DNA from: Hylemonella sp. UBA6679 | Lineage (GTDB): Bacteria > Pseudomonadota > Gammaproteobacteria > Burkholderiales > Burkholderiaceae_C | Direction of reading: 5' to 3' | Assembly (NCBI GenBank): GCA_002454975.1 | Contig: DKJZ01000060.1 | Span: 1 to 35,912, forward strand | Length of the DNA stretch: 35,912 bases | Shown here: positions 1-8,894 of the stretch, in pieces | Position numbering within the stretch: position 1 is the first letter of the stretch | Layout: each line of letters begins with the position of its first letter | Notes under the pieces: model-generated | Seen by the model: only the letters and a program-made list of their open reading frames with translations | Databases searched by the model: none | What the model was told of the DNA's origin: nothing | Translations under genes and position numbers: made by a program

Positions 1-338
1 AAGCCGCAGAAGATGCACTTGGTCAAATCAATGTCGTAACGGGTGGTGCGGCGCGAGCCATCGGCACGCACATCGGACTCGATGGTGATGGCCATGGCCG
101 GGCACACGGCCTCGCACAGCTTGCAAGCGATGCAACGCTCTTCGCCGTTCTCGTAGCGGCGCAAAGCATGCAGGCCACGAAAGCGTGGGGACTGAGGGGT
201 TTTCTCCTCTGGGAACTGGACCGTGACCTTGCGCTTGAAAGCGTAGCGACCTGTCAGGGCCATGCCCTTGAACAGCTCAACCAGCATGAAGCTTTTGAGG
301 AAATCTTTGAGGGAAAAGTTGGAAGCAATTGCTGTCAT
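1..338 (-). CDS. nuoI: NADH-quinone oxidoreductase subunit I (partial, C-terminus off the left edge)
   Basis: NuoI is the ferredoxin-like subunit of complex I that carries clusters N6a and N6b between NuoG and NuoB. The visible 112 codons start MTAIASNF and run through a membrane-surface helix (FSLKDFLKSFMLVELFKG) to the first [4Fe-4S] motif CIACKLCEAVCP. The second motif begins at the edge (CIFCG), so the last third of the protein lies outside the window. The start ATG at 338 follows the nuoH stop (351) by about 12 bases, as expected for the last visible gene of a nuoA-to-nuoI transcription unit. The identity is secure from the cysteine pattern and the position after nuoH; only the C-terminus is unseen. 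Confidence 0.97.
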   Translation of the reverse strand, partial: MTAIASNFSLKDFLKSFMLVELFKGMALTGRYAFKRKVTVQFPEEKTPQSPRFRGLHALRRYENGEERCIACKLCEAVCPAMAITIESDVRADGSRRTTRYDIDLTKCIFCG

Positions 339-350
339 GGCGTGACCCGA

Positions 351-1433
351 TCAGTTCCAGATGTTCCAGGGGGTGTGCAACCACACACCCACCACCAGCA
401 GCCACACGAGCGTGACTGGAATGAAGATCTTCCAGCCCAGACGCATGATCTGGTCGTAGCGGAAGCGTGGGAAGGTGGCGCGTATCCAAATGAACATGGA
501 CACCACCAGGAAAGTTTTCAGGCCCAACCAGATCCAGCCTGGAACGGCATTGAACAAGTCGCTGTCGATGGGGGGCAACCAACCGCCCAAGAACATCAGC
601 ACGGCCAGGATTGACACCAGCCACATGCTGGCGTATTCAGCCAAGAAGAAGATGGCAAAGCCCATGCCCGAGTACTCAACCATGTGGCCAGCCACAATCT
701 CAGCCTCGCCTTCGACCACGTCAAAAGGATGGCGGTTGGTTTCTGCCACACCCGAGATGAGGTAGACCGCAAAGATCGGCAACAAAGGCAGCCAGTTCCA
801 CGACAGGAAATTCAGGCCCATGTGGCTGAAGGTGCCTTTGGCCTGCCCCATCACAATCTCCGTGAGGTTCATGCTGCCCGAGACCATCAACACCACCAAG
901 AAGCAAAAGCCCATGGCGATCTCGTAGCTCACCATTTGCGCCGAGGCGCGCAAAGCGCCCAAAAACGCGTACTTGGAGTTGGACGCCCAACCCGCAATGA
1001 TCACGCCGTAGACCTCGATGGAGGTGATGGCCATGATCAGCAGCAAGCCAGCGTTCACATTGGTGAGCGCCACATCAGGACCAAAAGGAATGGCCACCCA
1101 GGCGGCCAATGCCGGCATGATGGCCATGATGGGGCCCAAACGGAACAGACCATTGCTGGCCGCACTGGGGCGAATCAGCTCTTTGGTGAGCAGCTTCAAG
1201 GCATCGGCAATGGGCTGCAACAAGCCCATGGGGCCTACGCGGTTGGGGCCGTGGCGCACCTGCATGAAGCCCAAGAGCTTGCGCTCCCACAGCGTGAGGT
1301 ACGCCACCGCACCCATCAAAGGTGCGAGCACCGCCACGATTTTGATGAGGATCCAAAGCACAGGCCACACCAGGGTGGCCCACCAGGAGGCGGCCACCAG
1401 GTTCAAGCCGCCGTTGTAGAGCGCGTCGATCAT
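351..1433 (-). CDS. nuoH: NADH-quinone oxidoreductase subunit H
   Basis: NuoH is the inner-membrane subunit of complex I that lines the quinone chamber and links the peripheral arm to the proton-pumping arm. The 360-residue product is hydrophobic, with about eight membrane segments. It carries the family signatures ERKLLGFMQVRHGPNRVGP (about residues 50-68), where Q and R face the quinone site, and the acidic loop ETNRHPFDVVEGEAEIVAG (about 232-250). Length is normal for the family. The start ATG overlaps the nuoG stop in an ATGA arrangement, which suggests translational coupling. Confidence 0.98.
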   Translation of the reverse strand: MIDALYNGGLNLVAASWWATLVWPVLWILIKIVAVLAPLMGAVAYLTLWERKLLGFMQVRHGPNRVGPMGLLQPIADALKLLTKELIRPSAASNGLFRLGPIMAIMPALAAWVAIPFGPDVALTNVNAGLLLIMAITSIEVYGVIIAGWASNSKYAFLGALRASAQMVSYEIAMGFCFLVVLMVSGSMNLTEIVMGQAKGTFSHMGLNFLSWNWLPLLPIFAVYLISGVAETNRHPFDVVEGEAEIVAGHMVEYSGMGFAIFFLAEYASMWLVSILAVLMFLGGWLPPIDSDLFNAVPGWIWLGLKTFLVVSMFIWIRATFPRFRYDQIMRLGWKIFIPVTLVWLLVVGVWLHTPWNIWN

Positions 1434-3541
1434 GCCAACACCTCCACAGCGCGTGCATCAGCAGTGAGTTGCAAGCTGCTTGCACGGCGCACCAAACCGT
1501 CAAGCTGGTAGATCGAAGCCGTAGCAGGCGTGCCCGCTGTGCGCGAAACATCGACAGCGGCTTGCGTCTTGTTGCTCAAATTCAGGGGCAGCGATTGCGC
1601 TGCTTTGAGCACGTCTTGCGAGGTTTCAAAGTCAAAGCCTTCGACACCGAGCAGGTTGGCCAACACGCGCAGCACCTTCCAGGCTGGGCGGGCTTCGCCT
1701 TGGGGCTTGACCACCGCATGGAAGCTTTGCGCCAAACCCTCGGCATTCACAAAGGTGCCCGAGGTTTCGGTGAACGGCGCAATGGGCAAAAGCACATCGC
1801 TGCAAGCCAGGTTGGTTTTGAAAGGGCTCAAGGTCACGACCATGTCCGCGCCTGCCAAAGCTTGCTCGGCGCCTGCGTTGGCAGAATCCAAGCCGGGCTC
1901 GGTGTTCAGCAAAAACACCGCTTTCAAGCCACCTGCGAGCATGTGCGCGGCATTCAAACCGTTCGCTTGCGGTTGGGCTTGCACCCACTGCGCGCCCACG
2001 GTGTTGGCCGCTTCGGTCAAGTAACCCACTGTGGCACCCGTGTGCTCGGCAATCCAATTGGCCAAGGCCAAGAGGCTGCTGGCCTGGGCATGGTGTGCGG
2101 CAGCATTGCCCAGTAAGATGGCTTTGCGCTCGCCACTGAGCAGCGACTTGGCCATCGCAGCAGCTTGGGCATTCACCCCAGCAGCGGCTGCGGGTGCAGC
2201 CATGCCTTTTTGCTCGGCAACCGCAGCGGCCACATCGGCCAAGGCCTGCACCCAATCGGCAGCTGGGGTGAGGCTGCTCGAGGCAATCTTCATGGCCCAA
2301 GCATCTGTGTCTGTCATCTCATGGGCCGAGGCTATGACGTGAACCTGTGCACCACGGCGCGCCGCTTGTCGCACACGCTGGGCAAACAGCGGGTGGTCTT
2401 TGCGCAGGTTGCTGCCCACCACCAACACATGTTGCAGTGTGCTCAAAGCGGCGATGCTGGTACCCAAGTAACGCACACCCGATGCAGGCGCGAACTCGGC
2501 GTTGCGCAGGCGGTGATCAATGTTGTCGCTGCCTAGGCCACGCACCAAACGGGTGGCCAGGAAGAGCTCTTCCAAGGTGCTGTGGGGGCTGACCAATGCA
2601 CCGATGGCAGCAGCGCCATGGTTGTGTTTGATCTGTTTGGTGCCGTTGGCCACGTACTCCAGGGCAGTTTGCCAGTCCACGGTTTGCCACGCGTTGCCCT
2701 GTTTGATCATGGGCTGGGTGAGGCGGTCGGGGCTGTTCAAGGCCTCATAAGAGAAGCGGTCACGGTCAGCAATCCAGCATTCGTTGACGGCTTCGTTCTC
2801 CAGAGGCACCACGCGCAAGACCTGGTTGTTCTTGACCTGCACCACCAGGTTGGCGCCCGTGCTGTCGTGCGGGCTGACCGATTTGCGGCGGCTGAGCTCC
2901 CAGGTGCGGGCGCTGTAGCGGAAAGGCTTGCTGGTCAAGGCGCCCACGGGGCAAATGTCGATCATGTTGCCCGATAGCTCAGAGTCCACCGAGTGACCCA
3001 CAAAGGTTTCGATTTCTGAGTGCTCGCCACGGTGTGACATGCCCAGCTCCATCACGCCGGCCACCTCTTGGCCAAAGCGCACACAGCGGGTGCAGTGGAT
3101 GCAGCGGCTCATCTCTTGCATGGAGATCAAGGGGCCCACATCTTTGTGGAAGACCACGCGCTTTTCTTCGTCGTAACGCGACGCAGAGCCGCCATAACCC
3201 ACGGCCAGGTCTTGCAACTGGCATTCACCGCCCTGGTCGCAAATGGGGCAGTCCAGCGGGTGGTTGATGAGCAAGAACTCCATGACCGACTTTTGGGCCT
3301 TGATGGCCTTGTCGCTCTTGGTGCGCACGATCATGCCCTGCGTCACGGGGGTGGCGCAGGCAGGCATGGGCTTGGGTGCTTTTTCCACATCAACCAAGCA
3401 CATGCGGCAATTGGCCGCGATGCTGAGTTTCTTGTGGTAACAAAAGTGCGGAATGTAGGTGCCCGCTTTTTCAGCCGCATGCATGACCATGCTGCCTTCA
3501 GCGATTTCTACCTTTTTGCCGTCGAGTTCGATTTCAACCAT
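1430..3541 (-). CDS. nuoG: NADH-quinone oxidoreductase subunit G
   Basis: NuoG is the large iron-sulfur subunit of the NADH-oxidising module. The N-terminus has the [2Fe-2S] ligands (CYHKKLSIAANCRMC, then a later Cys in PACATP). Next come the HxxxCxxCxxxxxC motif (HPLDCPICDQGGEC) and a [4Fe-4S] set (CIHCTRC ... DICPVGAL). A long molybdopterin-oxidoreductase-like domain follows; it has no catalytic cofactor role in this family. I chose the ATG at 3541 (MVEIELDGKK), the usual betaproteobacterial N-terminus, giving about 703 residues. A TTG at 3556 would add five residues and overlap the nuoF stop. The stop overlaps the nuoH start. Confidence 0.97.
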   Translation of the reverse strand: MVEIELDGKKVEIAEGSMVMHAAEKAGTYIPHFCYHKKLSIAANCRMCLVDVEKAPKPMPACATPVTQGMIVRTKSDKAIKAQKSVMEFLLINHPLDCPICDQGGECQLQDLAVGYGGSASRYDEEKRVVFHKDVGPLISMQEMSRCIHCTRCVRFGQEVAGVMELGMSHRGEHSEIETFVGHSVDSELSGNMIDICPVGALTSKPFRYSARTWELSRRKSVSPHDSTGANLVVQVKNNQVLRVVPLENEAVNECWIADRDRFSYEALNSPDRLTQPMIKQGNAWQTVDWQTALEYVANGTKQIKHNHGAAAIGALVSPHSTLEELFLATRLVRGLGSDNIDHRLRNAEFAPASGVRYLGTSIAALSTLQHVLVVGSNLRKDHPLFAQRVRQAARRGAQVHVIASAHEMTDTDAWAMKIASSSLTPAADWVQALADVAAAVAEQKGMAAPAAAAGVNAQAAAMAKSLLSGERKAILLGNAAAHHAQASSLLALANWIAEHTGATVGYLTEAANTVGAQWVQAQPQANGLNAAHMLAGGLKAVFLLNTEPGLDSANAGAEQALAGADMVVTLSPFKTNLACSDVLLPIAPFTETSGTFVNAEGLAQSFHAVVKPQGEARPAWKVLRVLANLLGVEGFDFETSQDVLKAAQSLPLNLSNKTQAAVDVSRTAGTPATASIYQLDGLVRRASSLQLTADARAVEVLA

Positions 3542-3552
3542 ATGTGTGCTCG

Positions 3553-4929
3553 TCAAACGTAAGCGTCGACCATGCAGGTCTTGTGCTCAACGTGGTAGGC
3601 GAATTCGTGCCGGAAATGCTTGATCATGGCGCGCACGGGCATGGCCGCGGCATCGCCCAAAGCGCAAATGGTGCGGCCCTGGATGTTCTCAGCCACGTTG
3701 TCGAGCAGGTCCATGTCTTCCTGTCGGCCGTGACCTGTTTCGATGCGATCGACCACGCGGGAAAGCCAGCCTGTGCCTTCGCGGCAAGGTGTGCATTGGC
3801 CGCAAGACTCGTGCATGTAGAAGTAGCTCAAACGCTGCAGCGACTTGACCATGCAACGCGTCTCGTCCATCACGATCACCGCGCCTGAGCCCAACATCGA
3901 GCCAGCCTTGGCGATCGAGTCGTAGTCCATGGTGCAGTTCATCATGATCTCGGCTGGCAGCACTGGGGACGATGAGCCACCAGGAATCACCGCTTTCAAA
4001 GCGCGGCCACCGCGCACACCACCGGCCAATTCGAGCAGTTTGGAAAACGGGGTGCCCATGGGAATTTCGTAATTGCCCGGGCGCTCCACATCACCGCTGA
4101 TGGAGAAAATTTTGGTGCCGCCGTTGTTGGGCTTGCCGCATTCGAGGTAAGCCTGGCCACCGTTGCGAATGATCCACGGCACAGCCGCGAAGGTTTCGGT
4201 GTTGTTGATCGTTGTGGGCTTGCCGTACAAACCAAAGCTGGCCGGGAACGGTGGCTTGAAACGGGGCTGGCCCTTTTTGCCTTCGAGCGACTCGAGCAAG
4301 GCCGTTTCTTCACCGCAGATGTAAGCGCCAAAACCGTGGGCGGCATGCAACTGAAAGTTAAAGCTGCTGCCCATGATGTTGTTGCCCAAGAAGCCTGCAG
4401 CGCGGGCTTCTTCCAGGGCTTCTTCAAAGCGTTCGTAGCTCTTGAAAATTTCACCGTGGATGTAGTTGTACCCCACCGAAATGCCCATGGCATAAGCCGC
4501 AATGGCCATGCCTTCGATCACGATGTGCGGGTTGAACTGCAGAATGTCGCGGTCTTTGCATGTACCGGGCTCACCCTCATCAGAGTTGCACACCAGATAC
4601 TTCTGGCCGGGGAACTGGCGCGGCATGAAGCTCCACTTCAAACCCGTGGGAAAGCCCGCACCACCTCGGCCGCGCAGGCCTGACTCTTTGACCGTGGCAA
4701 TCACCTGGTCTTGGGTCATGCCGGCCACGCCGGTCTCAGGGTTGGGGGCAGAGCCGTCTTGGCCCAAGATTTTGCGCAAGGCTTGGTAGCCACCGCGGGC
4801 CACGTAGTCGGCCAGGCGCCAGTTGTTGCCGTTCAAACCGGCATAAATCTGGGGGTTGATGTGGCGGTCATGGAAGCAGCTTTCGGTGCCGCTGGCCTGG
4901 AATTGTTCGAGCACTTGAGCGACAGACAT
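3553..4929 (-). CDS. nuoF: NADH-quinone oxidoreductase subunit F
   Basis: NuoF is the flavoprotein subunit that binds NADH and FMN and holds cluster N3. Visible signatures are the glycine-rich NADH/FMN region GLRGRGGAGFPTGLKW, CNSDEGEPGT, the segment HAAHGFGAYICGEETALLES and the [4Fe-4S] ligands ESCGQCTPCREG with a distal Cys (TICALGDAAA). The ATG at 4929 shares its A with the nuoE TGA (TGATG overlap); a GTG one codon earlier would add one residue. About 458 residues, slightly longer than many homologues but complete. The order nuoE-nuoF-nuoG is standard. Confidence 0.98.
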   Translation of the reverse strand: MSVAQVLEQFQASGTESCFHDRHINPQIYAGLNGNNWRLADYVARGGYQALRKILGQDGSAPNPETGVAGMTQDQVIATVKESGLRGRGGAGFPTGLKWSFMPRQFPGQKYLVCNSDEGEPGTCKDRDILQFNPHIVIEGMAIAAYAMGISVGYNYIHGEIFKSYERFEEALEEARAAGFLGNNIMGSSFNFQLHAAHGFGAYICGEETALLESLEGKKGQPRFKPPFPASFGLYGKPTTINNTETFAAVPWIIRNGGQAYLECGKPNNGGTKIFSISGDVERPGNYEIPMGTPFSKLLELAGGVRGGRALKAVIPGGSSSPVLPAEIMMNCTMDYDSIAKAGSMLGSGAVIVMDETRCMVKSLQRLSYFYMHESCGQCTPCREGTGWLSRVVDRIETGHGRQEDMDLLDNVAENIQGRTICALGDAAAMPVRAMIKHFRHEFAYHVEHKTCMVDAYV

Positions 4930-5438
4930 CACTGCGCTCCTTTCAAACCATCAATGAGCTGGTCCAAGCGATCGTTGCTCATGAAGCTGCACATGGTACG
5001 GTCGTTGACCAGCATCACGGGCGAATCAGCACAAGCGCCCAGGCACTCACTTTGTTGTAGCGTGAAAAGCCCGTCAGCTGTGGTCTGGCCCATGGAAATG
5101 CCCAACTTTTGCTCAAGATGCTTCAAAGCTTTGCTGCCATCGCGCAACTGGCAAGGCAGGTTGGTGCACACATTGAGCTTGAACTTGCCCACAGGGTGCT
5201 GGTTGTACATGTTGTAGAAGGTGGTGACCTCGTGCACCGCCATGGCTGGCATGCCCAGGTGCGCGGCAATTTGGGCCTCGCTGTCGGTGCTCACATGGCC
5301 AAGTTCCTGCTGCACGATGGCCAAGCAGGCCATCACCGCAGATTGCTTTTGGTCTGCCGGGTACTTGGCCACTTCGCGGTCGAACCGCGCCAGGGTCGCC
5401 GCCGACAAAGGCGTCGAAGGGCTGTTGGGGGCGCTCAT
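4929..5438 (-). CDS. nuoE: NADH-quinone oxidoreductase subunit E
   Basis: NuoE is the 24-kDa-type thioredoxin-fold subunit carrying [2Fe-2S] cluster N1a beside NuoF. The 169-residue protein has an N-terminal helical part (FDREVAKYPADQKQSAVMACL), the conserved EVTTFYNMYN, and the four cluster cysteines in CTNLPCQLR and ECLGACADSPV. The start overlaps the nuoD stop (ATGA) and the end overlaps the nuoF start, so it is likely translationally coupled on both sides. Confidence 0.98.
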   Translation of the reverse strand: MSAPNSPSTPLSAATLARFDREVAKYPADQKQSAVMACLAIVQQELGHVSTDSEAQIAAHLGMPAMAVHEVTTFYNMYNQHPVGKFKLNVCTNLPCQLRDGSKALKHLEQKLGISMGQTTADGLFTLQQSECLGACADSPVMLVNDRTMCSFMSNDRLDQLIDGLKGAQ

Positions 5439-6688
5439 CGGTCAATTTCTCCAAACACGATATCCAGGGTGCCGATGATGGCCACCGCGTCGGCCAGCAT
5501 GTGGCCTTTGGCCATCTCGTTCAAGGCCGAGAGGTGCACAAAACCGGGGGCACGGATCTTCAGGCGGTAAGGCTTGTTGGCACCGTCGCTCACCATGTAA
5601 ATGCCAAACTCACCCTTGGGGTGCTCCACGGCGGCATAGGCTTCGCCAGCGGGCACACGGAAACCTTCGGTGAAGAGCTTGAAATGGTGGATCAGCTCTT
5701 CCATGTTGGACTTCATGGCCTCGCGCGCAGGCGGTGCCACTTTGTGGTTGTCGGTGATGACTGGACCTGGGTTGGCACGCAGCCAGTTCACGCACTGCTT
5801 GATGATGCGGTTGGACTCGCGCATCTCTTGCACACGCACCAAATAGCGGTCGTAGCTGTCGCCGGTTTTGCCCAGGGGAATGTCAAAGTCCACCAAGCCA
5901 TAGGCGTCGTAAGGCTGCTTTTTACGCAAGTCCCAGGCAATGCCCGAGCCACGCAGCATGGGGCCCGTCATGCCCAAATTCAGGGCGCGCTCAGGCGTGA
6001 CCACGCCAATGCCCACGGTGCGTTGCTTCCAAATGCGGTTGTCGGTGAGCAGGGTTTCGTACTCGTCGACGCACTTAGGAAAACGCTGGGTGAAGTCATC
6101 AATGAAGTCGAGCAACGAACCTTGGCGGTTGGCGTTCAAGTCGGTGATCGCTTGCGCGTTTTTGATCTTGCTGGCCTTGTACTGCGGCATGGTGTCGGGC
6201 AGATCGCGGTACACACCACCGGGGCGGAAGTAAGCCGCGTGCATGCGCGCACCAGACACCGCCTCATACATGTCAAACAGATCTTCACGCTCGCGGAAGG
6301 TGTAGATCAGAATGGTGGAGCTGCCGCAATCGTTGCCGTGCGAGCCCAGCCACATCAGGTGGTTGAGCAAACGGGTGATTTCGCCAAACATGGTGCGGAT
6401 GTACTTGGCGCGCAGGGGCACTTCCAAGCCCAGCATTTTCTCGATGGCCAAGCAGTAAGCCTGCTCGTTGCACATCATCGAAACATAGTCCAGGCGGTCC
6501 ATGTAGGGCAGCGACTGGATGTAGGTTTTGCTCTCGGCGAGTTTTTCGGTGGCGCGGTGCAGTAAGCCAATGTGCGGGTCGGCGCGTTGCACCACCTCGC
6601 CATCAAGCTCAAGCACCAGACGCAGCACGCCGTGCGCAGCCGGGTGCTGAGGACCGAAGTTCAGGGTGTAGTTTTTAATCTCAGCCAT
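5435..6688 (-). CDS. nuoD: NADH-quinone oxidoreductase subunit D
   Basis: NuoD is the 49-kDa subunit that forms the quinone-reduction site together with NuoB and NuoH. The 417-residue product opens with the typical NFGPQHPAAHGVLR (the quinone-site His and neighbours) and shows DPHIGLLHRATEKL, LDYVSMM, EITRLLNHLMWLG and the C-terminal PGFVHLSALNEMAKGHMLADAVAIIGTLDIVFGEIDR. Length and ends are normal. It is encoded as a separate gene from nuoC; in some gammaproteobacteria the two are fused. Confidence 0.98.
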   Translation of the reverse strand: MAEIKNYTLNFGPQHPAAHGVLRLVLELDGEVVQRADPHIGLLHRATEKLAESKTYIQSLPYMDRLDYVSMMCNEQAYCLAIEKMLGLEVPLRAKYIRTMFGEITRLLNHLMWLGSHGNDCGSSTILIYTFREREDLFDMYEAVSGARMHAAYFRPGGVYRDLPDTMPQYKASKIKNAQAITDLNANRQGSLLDFIDDFTQRFPKCVDEYETLLTDNRIWKQRTVGIGVVTPERALNLGMTGPMLRGSGIAWDLRKKQPYDAYGLVDFDIPLGKTGDSYDRYLVRVQEMRESNRIIKQCVNWLRANPGPVITDNHKVAPPAREAMKSNMEELIHHFKLFTEGFRVPAGEAYAAVEHPKGEFGIYMVSDGANKPYRLKIRAPGFVHLSALNEMAKGHMLADAVAIIGTLDIVFGEIDR

Positions 6689-6710
6689 ACATGTGTCCCA
6701 AGTCGCAGAC

Positions 6711-7319
6711 TCAGTTCAGGCCTCCGTAGTTGTCTTCACGGATGATGCGCGGCGTGATGTCACGCGGCTCGATCGACACGGGCTGGTAAATCACGCGCTG
6801 CTGCTCGGCGTCGTAACGCATCTCCACATGGCCGCTCAAGGGGAAGTCTTTGCGGAAGGGGTGGCCGATGAAACCGTAGTCGGTGAGGATGCGGCGCAGG
6901 TCGTCGTGACCTTCAAAAATGATGCCGTACAGGTCGAAGGCCTCGCGCTCAAACCAGTTGGCAGAGGCCCACAGGTTGCTGAGCGAATCAAGCACCGGGA
7001 AATCGTCATCCGGCGCAAACACCTTCAAACGCAGGCGGTGGTTCAAAGCCACCGATTGCAGGTGCACCACCGAGGCAAAACGCAGCCCTTCCCACGTACC
7101 GTCGCCGTGGTCGCAGTAATCAACACCGCACAGGTCAATCAGTTGCTCGAACTGGCAGGCGGGGTGGGTTTTGAGGGCTTGAGCGGCGCTGAGGTAATTG
7201 GCCGCAGACACCTCCACGGTGACCTCGCCCAAGCGGGTTTCAATGCGGCGGGCCTTGTCGCCCAGAGCCGCCTTGACAGCCTCTTCAATCTCAGCACACG
7301 AAGCAGCAAAAACAGTCAT
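6711..7319 (-). CDS. nuoC: NADH-quinone oxidoreductase subunit C
   Basis: NuoC is the 30-kDa peripheral-arm subunit that packs on NuoD. The signature ERETFD-type segment appears as WFEREAFDLYGIIFEGHDDLRRILTDYGF, followed by GHPFRKDFPLSGHVEMRYD. I start it at the ATG at 7319 (MTVFAASCAEIEEA), which has an AGGA about 8 bases upstream; the longer frame to 7349 would run over the nuoB stop and lacks family resemblance. The resulting length is about 202 residues. Confidence 0.96.
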   Translation of the reverse strand: MTVFAASCAEIEEAVKAALGDKARRIETRLGEVTVEVSAANYLSAAQALKTHPACQFEQLIDLCGVDYCDHGDGTWEGLRFASVVHLQSVALNHRLRLKVFAPDDDFPVLDSLSNLWASANWFEREAFDLYGIIFEGHDDLRRILTDYGFIGHPFRKDFPLSGHVEMRYDAEQQRVIYQPVSIEPRDITPRIIREDNYGGLN

Positions 7320-7335
7320 GGTTGTGTCCTGGCGC

Positions 7336-7815
7336 TCAAACGCGGGCAATGGTTTGGGTGCGGCGGATTTTTTGCTGCAGCTGGATGATGCCGTAAATCA
7401 GCGCCTCAGCCGTTGGGGGGCAGCCCGGCACATACACATCCACCGGCACGATGCGGTCGCAACCGCGCACCACCGAGTAGCTGTAGTGGTAGTAACCACC
7501 GCCATTGGCGCAGGAGCCCATGGAAATCACCCAACGTGGCTCGCTCATCTGGTCATAGACCTTGCGCAAAGCCGGGGCCATTTTGTTGCACAAGGTGCCC
7601 GCCACGATCATCAGGTCAGATTGGCGGGGACTGGCGCGGAACACCTCAGCACCAAAGCGACCGATGTCGTAACGCGCAGCAGCTGCATGCATCATCTCCA
7701 CTGCGCAGCAGGCCAGACCAAACGTCATGGGCCACAAGGACCCCGTTTTGGCCCAGTTCACCACCGAGTCGTAGCTCGTGGTGATGAAACCTTCCTTCAT
7801 CACGCCTTCAATCAT
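7336..7815 (-). CDS. nuoB: NADH-quinone oxidoreductase subunit B
   Basis: NuoB (PSST) holds cluster N2, the last iron-sulfur centre before quinone. The 159-residue protein has the adjacent cysteine pair in MTFGLACCAVEMM and the further ligands in ISMGSCANGGGYYHYS and VDVYVPGCPPTAEAL. The N-terminus (MIEGVMKEGFITTSYDS) is the usual betaproteobacterial form. It sits 37 bases after nuoA and 16 bases before the nuoC ATG. Confidence 0.98.
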   Translation of the reverse strand: MIEGVMKEGFITTSYDSVVNWAKTGSLWPMTFGLACCAVEMMHAAAARYDIGRFGAEVFRASPRQSDLMIVAGTLCNKMAPALRKVYDQMSEPRWVISMGSCANGGGYYHYSYSVVRGCDRIVPVDVYVPGCPPTAEALIYGIIQLQQKIRRTQTIARV

Positions 7816-7852
7816 GGCAGCAATCCTTCAAAGATGTTAGTGCCCGGCGCGC

Positions 7853-8212
7853 TTACTCCCAGTCAAGCGCACCCTTTTTCCACTCGTAGACAAAACCCAC
7901 CACCAGAATGGTCAAGAAAACGACCACAGCGATGAAGCCCGTCAAACCCACCTCTTTGAGGGCCACAGCCCAAGGAAAGAGGAAGGCGATTTCAAGGTCA
8001 AACAAAATGAAGAGGATGGCCACCAAGTAGTAGCGCACATCGAATTTCATGCGGGCGTCTTCAAAAGCCTCAAAGCCGCACTCATAAGGGGAATTTTTGG
8101 CGTCGTCGGGTTTGTTGGGGCCCAAGATATAGCCCAACACCTGCGGGATGATGCCCACAGCGATACCAACCAGGATGAACAAGAGGACAGGAAGGTACTG
8201 ATCGAGGTTCAT
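7853..8212 (-). CDS. nuoA: NADH-quinone oxidoreductase subunit A
   Basis: NuoA is a small three-helix membrane subunit at the junction of the two arms of complex I. With the ATG at 8212 (MNLDQYLPVLLF) the product is 119 residues, the normal size. It has three hydrophobic segments, the conserved PYECGFE loop and RYYLVAILFILFDLEIAFLFPWA. The same frame stays open upstream to 8305, but that stretch runs into the tRNA-Leu gene, so the longer start is rejected. It is the first gene of the nuo unit. Confidence 0.97.
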   Translation of the reverse strand: MNLDQYLPVLLFILVGIAVGIIPQVLGYILGPNKPDDAKNSPYECGFEAFEDARMKFDVRYYLVAILFILFDLEIAFLFPWAVALKEVGLTGFIAVVVFLTILVVGFVYEWKKGALDWE

Positions 8213-8263
8213 CTGCTTTGCGACCAACGAGATGCCCAGATCCAAGAGGTCCAGGCTGTTGTA

Positions 8264-8348
8264 TGGTGCCGTCGGCGAGACTCGAACTCGCACAGCTTTC
8301 GCCACTACCCCCTCAAGATAGCGTGTCTACCAATTTCACCACGACGGC
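8264..8348 (-). tRNA. tRNA-Leu (anticodon GAG)
   Basis: Read on the minus strand, the gene begins GCCGTCG and ends CGACGGC-A-CCA, a perfect seven-pair acceptor stem with an encoded CCA end. The anticodon arm is CTATC-TTGAGGG-GGTAG, with GAG at the centre of the seven-base loop, so it reads CUC/CUU leucine codons. The long variable arm (TGGCGAAAGCT) is typical of class II tRNA-Leu, and the T arm is GCGAG-TTCGAGT-CTCGC. It lies between secG and nuoA on the same strand, an arrangement known in several proteobacteria. Confidence 0.97.
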
Positions 8349-8397
8349 TTGTCAATCACTTCAGGTTGCATGAGGCTGGCTTCCTGAACAGCCTCAG

Positions 8398-8427
8398 ATT
8401 TTACCCTTAAATTAACCCGTTCTCAGG
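8398..8427 (-). promoter_or_regulatory. possible promoter for tRNA-Leu and the nuo operon
   Basis: On the minus strand a TAAAAT hexamer (8403-8398) lies about 50 bases upstream of the tRNA. No convincing -35 element is found at 16-18 bp. The secG-tRNA gap also holds an inverted repeat, GAGGCT...AGCCTC (8372-8396), without a T tract. This is a weak call based on one hexamer and position. Confidence 0.3.
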
Positions 8428-8453
8428 AGAGAAGCGAGGTTTTTTGCCACGAT

Positions 8454-8864
8454 TTACTTGGCTGGGATCTGTGCCGGACCGCTGACAGGTGCAACTGGCG
8501 CTGGTACGCTGTTGTTGACAGCTGGGGCTGTTGTGCCTGGGATTTGCGAGGCCGGGCTGGCATCAGCAGGGGCTGCTGGGGCGGTGGTGGCTGCGCGCTC
8601 GAGCACCGAACCGGTGCCCTCGGGGCGCAAGTTACCGAAGTATGCAAGTGCCAGCGTGCAGGTGAAAAACACGGCTGCCAAGATGGCCGTGGTGCGCGAC
8701 ATGAAGTTGGCGCTGCCCGAGGCGCCAAAGAGGCTGCCCGACCCACCGCTGCCAAAAGCAGCCCCCATGTCCGCACCCTTGCCGTGCTGCAACAGAATTA
8801 AACCAATCATGGCCAGCGCGCTGAGCAACTGAACCGTCAAAATCACAGTAATAAGAATCGACAT
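8454..8864 (-). CDS. secG: preprotein translocase subunit SecG
   Basis: SecG is the small accessory subunit of the SecYEG channel. The N-terminal helix (MSILITVILTVQLLSALAMIG) is followed by the hallmark LILLQHGKGADMGAAFGSGGSGSLFGA loop and a second helix (TTAILAAVFFTCTLALAYF). A C-terminal Ala/Pro-rich tail of about 50 residues (from about 85 to 136) is low-complexity and probably disordered; such tails are common in Comamonadaceae SecG. It begins 30 bp after the tpiA stop, the usual tpiA-secG order. Confidence 0.96.
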   Translation of the reverse strand: MSILITVILTVQLLSALAMIGLILLQHGKGADMGAAFGSGGSGSLFGASGSANFMSRTTAILAAVFFTCTLALAYFGNLRPEGTGSVLERAATTAPAAPADASPASQIPGTTAPAVNNSVPAPVAPVSGPAQIPAK

Positions 8865-8894
8865 ATTTACTCCAAAATCTATAGCAACTGGTGC

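Noticed and set aside
5501..6565. A 354-codon plus-strand frame opposite nuoD
   Set aside because: Antisense shadow of a clear nuoD gene; no domain and no ribosome site.
8213..8305. Longer N-terminus for nuoA
   Set aside because: The upstream frame reads into the tRNA-Leu gene, and the ATG at 8212 gives the normal 119-residue protein.
8371..8397. GAGGCT/AGCCTC inverted repeat after secG as a terminator
   Set aside because: No T tract follows it on the minus strand. It may be a weak pause or nothing.
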